Shown here piece after piece: positions 1 through 4,523 of a stretch of DNA of 13,395 nt. Source of the DNA: JBGPIT01 sp041485125 (GTDB taxonomy: Bacteria; Desulfobacterota; Binatia; UTPRO1); contig JBGPIT010000102.1 in assembly GCA_041485125.1 (NCBI GenBank), positions 1-13,395 of the forward strand. The letters are read 5' to 3'. Both the position numbers and the translations under genes were made by a program. Numbering within the stretch: the stretch's first letter is position 1; every line of letters starts with the position of its first letter. The notes beneath the pieces are model-generated. The model worked only from the letters and a program-made list of their open reading frames with translations, made no database searches and had not been told where the DNA came from.

Positions 1-382
1 CCTCGAGCACGGCCCGTCGCGCCGCATCGGCCTCGTCCGGAGCCCGGGTCGGAGCGACGCTCGCGGGCGCGGGCCGCCGCCAGCGCCGGCTGACGAGGAT
101 GATCACCAGCGCCGCGATCAGCACCGCGGCGAAGGGCGTCACCCACGCAACGATGTTGAAGCCGGTCGTGGTCGGCGCGGAGAGGATCTTCTCGCCGTAC
201 TTCAGGCGGAAGTGGTCGAGCACCTGGGCGCCCGTCAGGCCTTGCTGCAGCTGGCCCGCGATCTCTTCCTTCAGCGGGATGCCGGAGGGACAGTTCAGAT
301 GGTTGCAGGCGTGGACCGTGAGACCGCAACCGCACTGACAGGTGAGCGCCTCCTCGATCTCGGTCTGGGTCGCGTCCTTCAT
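1..382 (-). CDS. ccmH: Cytochrome c maturation protein CcmH (partial, 3' end outside window)
   Basis: CcmH works with the heme lyase CcmF, keeping the apocytochrome CXXCH cysteines reduced so that heme can be attached on the outer face of the membrane. The 127 visible residues have a Cys cluster (C15, C17, C19, C26, C31; CQCGCG followed by CNHLNCPSG), the YGEKIL stretch typical of the family, one membrane segment at about 74-98, then a basic SRRWRR. The classical family motif is LRCXXCQ, so the Cys pattern is a variant. The start is the ATG at 382, which overlaps the ccmF stop as ATGA. No signal peptide is seen, and extending upstream in frame gives only Arg/Ala-rich sequence. The basic flank after the membrane segment suggests an N-out, C-in topology (inference). 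The gene continues past base 1, so a fused CcmI-like TPR part cannot be excluded. Confidence 0.85.
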   Translation of the reverse strand, partial: MKDATQTEIEEALTCQCGCGLTVHACNHLNCPSGIPLKEEIAGQLQQGLTGAQVLDHFRLKYGEKILSAPTTTGFNIVAWVTPFAAVLIAALVIILVSRRWRRPAPASVAPTRAPDEADAARRAVLE

Positions 383-2379
383 CGCAGCGCCGGCTCGAGG
401 CCGCGCTCGTCGACCGCGAGCGCGGCGGCGAGCGCGCGCCGCTCGGCGGCGGTCGGCGACATCACGATCACGGTGCCGAGCGCCATCACGATGCCGCCGA
501 TCCAGAGCCAGACGACGAGCGGGTTCACGAAGATCTGCAAGGTCGCGAGGCCGGTCGCACCGTCGTAGCTGCCGAGAACGAGGTAGAGGTCCTCGCGCGC
601 CGTGGTACGCATCGCGACCTCGGTCGTCGGCTGCTGCTGGCGCTTGTAGAGGCGCTTCTCGGGATACATCGTCGCCAGCACCTTGCCGCCGCTCGCGACC
701 TCGACATCGGCGAGGATCGACGACATGTGCGGATCGTCGGTGGTGTGGATGCCCTTGTAGGTGATCGTGAAGCGGCCGACCTGGACCGAGTCGCCCGGCT
801 TCATCGTCTGCTGCTCCTCCAGGCGGAACGCCGACGAGGCCGCGACCCCGACGAACGCCATCACCACCCCGATGTGGACGACGTAGCCGCCGTAGCGCCG
901 GCGGTTCTTGCCGATCAGGTTCGCGAGCGCACGCGCCGGCGTCTCGGCCATGAGCGCCTGGCGGGCGCGGGTGCCGCGGTAAAACTCGAGGACGATCGTC
1001 GTCATCACGAACGCCGCGAGCGAGAAGCAGACGACCGCGTAGTAGTGCCGGAAGCCGGCCGCGAACACGAGGACGCCGGTGAGAAAGCCGATCGCGAGCG
1101 GTGCCACGAAGCTGCGGCGCAAGTTGCGGGCGCTGGCGCGGCGCCATGCGATCACCGGGCCGACGCCGGTCATGAAGAGGAGCGCCAGGCCGAGCGGCGC
1201 GTTCACCTTGTTGAAGAAGGGCGGGCCGACGGTGATCTTGATGCCGCGCACCGCCTCCGAGATCACCGGAAAGACCGTGCCCCAGAAGGTCGCGAAGGCG
1301 ATGCCGACCAGCAGGAGATTGTTGAAGAGGAACGCGGCCTCGCGCGACAAGAACGAGTCGATCTCGTTCTCGCTCCGCAAGAGGGCGCGACGCGCGATGA
1401 GGAGGCCGATCGAGATCGCGATCACCGCGAGCAGGAAGCCGATGAAGAACGGCCCGAGCCCGGACTGGGTGAACGAGTGCACCGACGAGACCACGCCGCT
1501 ACGGGTGAGGAAGGTGCCGAAGATCGTCAGGCAGAAGGTGAGGAGCACGAGCACCATGTTCCACATCTTCAGCATGTTCTTCTTCTCTTGGATCATGACC
1601 GAGTGCAGGAAGGCGGTACAGGCGAGCCACGGCATGAACGCGGCGTTCTCGACCGGGTCCCACGCCCAGTAGCCGCCCCAGCCGAGCTCCTCGTACGCCC
1701 AGCGCGCGCCGAGGATGTTACCGACGGTGAGAAAGAACCACGCGAAGAGCGTCCAGCGCCGGGTGGTGCGGATCCAGACGTCGCCGAGACGACCGGTCGC
1801 GAGCGCGGCCATCGCGAACGCGAACGGCACCGAGCAGCCGACGTAGCCGAGATAGAGCGACGGCGGGTGGATCATCATCCAGTAGTTCTGCAAGAGCGGG
1901 TTGAGATCCGCCCCTTCGCGCGCCGGCACCGCCAAGCGCTCGAACGGGTCGGCGATGAAGACCATCAGGCAGACGAAGAAGAGCGCGATCGTCATCATCG
2001 TCGCGGTGACGTAGGGCATCAGCGCCTGATTGCGCCGGCGGTTTTGCAGATGGACGACCGTGCTCATGCTGGTGAGGATCAGCACCCAGAAGAGCAGCGA
2101 GCCCTGCTGGCCGCCCCAGAGCGCGGCGATCGTGTAGGGCGTCGGGAGCGTCGACGACGAGTACGCGGCGACGTACTCGAGCGAGAAGTCGTGCGTCAGC
2201 AGCGCGTGCAGCAGCACCGCCGCCGCGGTCGCGATCAGTGCGTGCACCGTGAAGGCGGCGTGACGGCTCGACGCGACGAGGTCGCTGCGACGCGTCCAGG
2301 CGCCGGCGAGTGCCGCGCCGATCGCGTAGAGCGCGACCAGCAACGCCAAGCGCAGCGCGAGCGTGCCGAGATCGATCAC
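379..2379 (-). CDS. ccmF: Heme lyase subunit CcmF
   Basis: CcmF is the large polytopic membrane protein that takes heme from holo-CcmE and attaches it to apocytochrome c. At 666 residues it is of normal family length. The tryptophan-rich WWD segment is clear at 234-245 (WGGYWAWDPVEN). The four histidines expected of CcmF are visible: H171 in HPPSLYLGY and H301 in FLTRSGVVSSVHSF (external heme ligands), and H259 and H502 (membrane b-heme ligands); these are assigned by comparison with E. coli CcmF. Many hydrophobic segments span the protein, with a soluble domain at about 520-620 before the last membrane helix. The start is GTG. The stop overlaps the ccmH start (ATGA), and ccmE ends 30 nt upstream, so the three are probably cotranscribed. 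No defect was seen. Confidence 0.96.
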   Translation of the reverse strand: MIDLGTLALRLALLVALYAIGAALAGAWTRRSDLVASSRHAAFTVHALIATAAAVLLHALLTHDFSLEYVAAYSSSTLPTPYTIAALWGGQQGSLLFWVLILTSMSTVVHLQNRRRNQALMPYVTATMMTIALFFVCLMVFIADPFERLAVPAREGADLNPLLQNYWMMIHPPSLYLGYVGCSVPFAFAMAALATGRLGDVWIRTTRRWTLFAWFFLTVGNILGARWAYEELGWGGYWAWDPVENAAFMPWLACTAFLHSVMIQEKKNMLKMWNMVLVLLTFCLTIFGTFLTRSGVVSSVHSFTQSGLGPFFIGFLLAVIAISIGLLIARRALLRSENEIDSFLSREAAFLFNNLLLVGIAFATFWGTVFPVISEAVRGIKITVGPPFFNKVNAPLGLALLFMTGVGPVIAWRRASARNLRRSFVAPLAIGFLTGVLVFAAGFRHYYAVVCFSLAAFVMTTIVLEFYRGTRARQALMAETPARALANLIGKNRRRYGGYVVHIGVVMAFVGVAASSAFRLEEQQTMKPGDSVQVGRFTITYKGIHTTDDPHMSSILADVEVASGGKVLATMYPEKRLYKRQQQPTTEVAMRTTAREDLYLVLGSYDGATGLATLQIFVNPLVVWLWIGGIVMALGTVIVMSPTAAERRALAAALAVDERGLEPALR

Positions 2380-2409
2380 GGCAGAGCCACTCCGCGGCCG
2401 ATCATGCCG

Positions 2410-2859
2410 TCAGCTCGGCGGCGCTTCCGCCCCAGCGGGCGGAGCCTCGGCCGCGTTCTGCGGAACTTCCGCCTCGTATTTCGACGGGCAGCTGGTGAGG
2501 AGCGTCCGCGCGTGCAGCGCTCCCGCCGGCGTGTAGGTGCCCTCGACGATCACGTCGCGCCCTTCCGCGAACATGTCGGGAAGGATGCCGTTGTAGACGA
2601 CGTCGACGCCCTCGCCCGGCTTGTCGAAGCTGGCGAGACGGAAGCGGAGATCGAGCGTGCTCGGGTTCCACGCGACGCTCTCGACGCCGACGCGGCCGGC
2701 GACGCGGATGCCCTCGTTCGCGACCGCCTCACGCCGCACCAGGAACTCGTCGATCGTGAGGTAGTAGACCGAAGTCTCGCGGATGCCGGTGTAGACGAGA
2801 TAGGCGACGGCGGCGGTGATGATGCACGCCCCGATGATGAAACGTCTGTTCTTGCTCAC
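2410..2859 (-). CDS. ccmE: Heme chaperone CcmE, CXXXY variant
   Basis: CcmE is a membrane-anchored periplasmic heme chaperone that binds heme covalently and passes it to CcmF. The protein has 149 residues. It has a short basic N-terminus (KNRR), one membrane anchor at about 7-25, an OB-fold domain at about 30-120 (YYLTIDEFL, RVAGRVGVES, VVYNGILPDMFAEG, VIVEGTY), and an Ala/Pro-rich tail. Where E. coli CcmE has the heme-binding HXXXY, this one has C124-P-S-K-Y128 (bases 2476-2490), so the ligating histidine is replaced by cysteine. CXXXY CcmE proteins are known from archaea and Desulfovibrio, so this is a known but minority type. The start is GTG with only a weak ribosome site. It lies 52 nt downstream of lpxA and 30 nt upstream of ccmF. 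ccmA, B, C, D and G are not in the window. Confidence 0.95.
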   Translation of the reverse strand: MSKNRRFIIGACIITAAVAYLVYTGIRETSVYYLTIDEFLVRREAVANEGIRVAGRVGVESVAWNPSTLDLRFRLASFDKPGEGVDVVYNGILPDMFAEGRDVIVEGTYTPAGALHARTLLTSCPSKYEAEVPQNAAEAPPAGAEAPPS

Positions 2860-2911
2860 GGGTGGGGACTCGACCGACTGTACCGTCGTTCTGGATGGGG
2901 ATGCAACTCGG

Positions 2912-3712
2912 TCACGACGCGTCGTCCAGGTCGTCGCGGTGGCGGCGCGGCGCGACGCAGACGCCGCGGCGCGAGGCCCGGATGAAGTCGATCAAGCGCT
3001 GGACGTCGGGCCCGTGCTCCTCCGTTTCGAGGTGCGCGAGCGCGTTGCCGAGATGCACGGGATGCCCGAAGAGCGCGCCGACCGCGCGGCGGATGTCGCG
3101 AATGCGCCCGGCCTCGTAGCCCGCGCGCCGTAGACCGACGACGTTGACGCCGCGGATCGTGTGCGTGCCGTCCATGAGGCAGAAGGGCGGCACGTCGCGG
3201 CTCGTGCGCGACAGGCCGCGCAAGAGCGCGAGCGTGCCGATGCGGACGTGCTGGTGGACGACGCAGTTGCCGGAGACGAACGCGCGGTCCTCGAGGACGA
3301 CGTGCCCCGCAAGCAGCGCACCGCCGGCGATCACGGTGTGGTTGCCGATTCGGCAATTGTGCGCGACGTGCGCGTTGTGCATGAAGTAGTTGCCGTCGCC
3401 GATCACCGTCGCACTGCCGGCGACGGTACCGCGATGCGCTTGCGCATGCTCGCGGAAGACGTTGTCGTTGCCGATGCGGAGGTAGGTCTCGGCGCCGTCA
3501 TACGCGAGATCCTGCGGCTCGCCGCCGAGTACGACACCGGGATGGATCGTGTTGCGCTCGCCGATCTCCGTCCAGCCGCGCACGACTGCGTGGGCCATCA
3601 GACGGGTCGCCGTACCGATCCTCACCGGGCCCTCGACGACGACGTAGGGACCGATCTCGGCCGCCGGGTCGATCTCGGCATCGGCGCTGACGACGGCCGT
3701 CGGGTGGATCAT
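2912..3712 (-). CDS. lpxA: Acyl-ACP--UDP-N-acetylglucosamine O-acyltransferase LpxA
   Basis: LpxA performs the first step of lipid A synthesis, moving a 3-hydroxyacyl chain from acyl carrier protein to the 3-OH of UDP-GlcNAc in the cytoplasm. The 266 residues match the usual length (E. coli 262). The N-terminal part (MIHPTAVVSADAEI, then hexapeptide repeats to about 170) is a left-handed beta helix, followed by a helical C-terminus. NAHVAHNC contains H118, equivalent to catalytic H125 of E. coli; H137 and H153 match E. coli H144 and H160, all at a constant offset of 7. By the same offset, the residue equivalent to the chain-length ruler G173 is G166, which would favour a long (C14-like) hydroxyacyl chain; this is inference. 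The start is the ATG at 3712 overlapping the yacG stop; longer in-frame extensions enter yacG. The usual partners lpxD, fabZ and lpxB are not adjacent. Confidence 0.93.
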   Translation of the reverse strand: MIHPTAVVSADAEIDPAAEIGPYVVVEGPVRIGTATRLMAHAVVRGWTEIGERNTIHPGVVLGGEPQDLAYDGAETYLRIGNDNVFREHAQAHRGTVAGSATVIGDGNYFMHNAHVAHNCRIGNHTVIAGGALLAGHVVLEDRAFVSGNCVVHQHVRIGTLALLRGLSRTSRDVPPFCLMDGTHTIRGVNVVGLRRAGYEAGRIRDIRRAVGALFGHPVHLGNALAHLETEEHGPDVQRLIDFIRASRRGVCVAPRRHRDDLDDAS

Positions 3713-3903
3713 TCGTCGTCGCTTCCATCGTCGCCGTCGGCCTCGGCGGGATCGTCGGTCGGCTCGCCGGGGACGCGGTAGCGTTCCGCGGCCCAGGCAC
3801 CGAGATCGATCAGCCGGCAGCGCTCCGAGCAGAACGGACGGTGCGGATTGCCTTCCCACGCGATCGGCTGGCGGCAGGTCGGGCAACGTGGTGCGAACGT
3901 CAT
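3709..3903 (-). CDS. yacG: Zinc-ribbon protein YacG (DNA gyrase inhibitor family)
   Basis: This small 64-residue protein has the four zinc ligands C7, C10 (CPTC) and C25, C29 (FCSERC), followed by RLIDLGAWAAERYRVPG. That string is the signature of YacG/DUF329, whose E. coli member binds GyrB and inhibits gyrase. The last 18 or so residues are acidic (DDGSDDE), as is common in the family. The start is the ATG at 3903. No Shine-Dalgarno site is visible and a promoter-like sequence ends only 8 nt before the ATG, so the message may be leaderless. Its stop overlaps the lpxA start by ATGA, which implies translational coupling. It appears to head the yacG-lpxA-ccmEFH cluster. Confidence 0.93.
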   Translation of the reverse strand: MTFAPRCPTCRQPIAWEGNPHRPFCSERCRLIDLGAWAAERYRVPGEPTDDPAEADGDDGSDDE

Positions 3904-3911
3904 CGCTCGCG

Positions 3912-3941
3912 AGCATAGGACGGCCCACGCGACGACCGCAA
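3912..3941 (-). promoter_or_regulatory. Candidate sigma70-type promoter of yacG operon
   Basis: Reading on the minus strand there is TTGCGG (3941-3936), an 18-nt spacer, and TATGCT (3917-3912). Only 8 nt separate the -10 box from the yacG ATG, so transcription would begin at or within about 3 nt of the start codon. This is a prediction from hexamer match and spacing only. Confidence 0.45.
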
Positions 3942-3979
3942 TCGAGGGGGAGAGCGCGACGCTCCAAGACGGGAACGAA

Positions 3980-3995
3980 CCCTCATCGCTGAGGG
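3980..3995 (-). terminator. Hairpin downstream of RRM gene, possible terminator
   Basis: A perfect 6-bp stem (CCCTCA / TGAGGG) encloses GCGA, a GNRA-type tetraloop on the minus strand, 6 nt after the RRM gene stop. It is followed by TTCGTT rather than a clean U run, so termination strength is doubtful. It would separate the RRM gene from yacG. Confidence 0.35.
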
Positions 3996-4001
3996 CGGAC
4001 G

Positions 4002-4436
4002 TCAGTACCCGAGGCTTCGCTTCCGCGCACGGAGACCGCGCCGGCTCCCCTTGTTCTTGAAGGTGCGGCCGCCACCACCCGCCGAGAGCTCCGACGCAAA
4101 CGGGTCTGCCGGGGCATACATGTCGCGCGACGGAGAGAACGCTTGCGGGGCGACCGTGGGTCGGGGTCCGGCGCTGGCACGCGCGGGCGGACGGTCCTCC
4201 GCGTCGTTCACGCGCAATCGTCTGCCCGAAAACTCGAATCCGTCGAAACGCCGAATCGCGTCCGCGGCCTCCGCGTCCGTGGCGTACTCGGCGAATGCAA
4301 ATCCTCGCGAGCGGCCGGTCTCGCGATCGGTGCCGATGTGAACGCGGACCACCGGAGCAGCATCCGAGAGCAATTTCGATAGGTCCTGCTGAGTAGTGTC
4401 GAAGCTCAAATTCCCGATGAAGATCTTGTTAGAAAT
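4002..4436 (-). CDS. Single-RRM RNA-binding protein with AUU start
   Basis: This is a bacterial RRM (glycine-rich, Rbp-like) RNA-binding protein of 144 residues. The RNP2 motif KIFIGNL is at 4-10 and RNP1 RGFAFAEY at 44-51, with the betaalphabeta layout in between, ending near residue 75. A Pro/Ala-rich linker and a basic, Gly-rich tail (TFKNKGSRRGLRARKR) follow. The first ATG/GTG/TTG-type codon in frame is the TTG at 4409, which encodes the Leu inside RNP2 and so cannot be the start. Upstream of it the frame reads TAG AAA GGA GTC GTT ATT TCT AAC AAG. The ATT at 4436 sits 5 nt after a strong AAAGGAG and gives (M)SNKIFIGNL, the usual N-terminus of this family. The gene lies downstream of RNase E/G with its own promoter-like sequence. 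A role in RNA metabolism together with RNase E is plausible but not shown. Confidence 0.88.
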   Translation of the reverse strand: MSNKIFIGNLSFDTTQQDLSKLLSDAAPVVRVHIGTDRETGRSRGFAFAEYATDAEAADAIRRFDGFEFSGRRLRVNDAEDRPPARASAGPRPTVAPQAFSPSRDMYAPADPFASELSAGGGGRTFKNKGSRRGLRARKRSLGY

Positions 4437-4441
4437 AACGA

Positions 4442-4448
4442 CTCCTTT
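4442..4448 (-). promoter_or_regulatory. Shine-Dalgarno site deciding the AUU start of the RRM gene
   Basis: AAAGGAG on the minus strand lies 5 nt (TCGTT) before the ATT at 4436. An in-frame TAG at 4451-4449 rules out any start further upstream. No ATG, GTG or TTG lies between that stop and the RNP2 motif, so the site points to ATT. Confidence 0.75.
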
Positions 4449-4482
4449 CTATTCTGGGGTGATGAATCCGAAGGCTGGGTTC

Positions 4483-4512
4483 GTCATAGCGGAATGGCCT
4501 CGCGAATGACAA
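4483..4512 (-). promoter_or_regulatory. Candidate promoter of RRM gene
   Basis: On the minus strand there is TTGTCA (4512-4507), an 18-nt spacer, and TATGAC (4488-4483), directly after the RNase E/G stop codon. It would give a leader of about 40 nt ending at the AAAGGAG site. The leader holds an imperfect 6-bp stem (GAACCC / GGATTC, one mismatch). This is a prediction from consensus match only. Confidence 0.45.
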
Positions 4513-4523
4513 CCGACCCGGTC

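Noticed and set aside
727..2985. 752-codon open frame on the plus strand opposite ccmF and ccmE
   Set aside because: It is very rich in Arg, Glu, Asp and His with no domain, and is fully antisense to clear ccm genes. Long antisense frames are expected in GC-rich DNA.
3713..3967. N-terminal extension of LpxA to 3967
   Set aside because: The extension overlaps yacG out of frame and is Arg-rich without LpxA similarity. The ATG at 3712 gives the normal family start.
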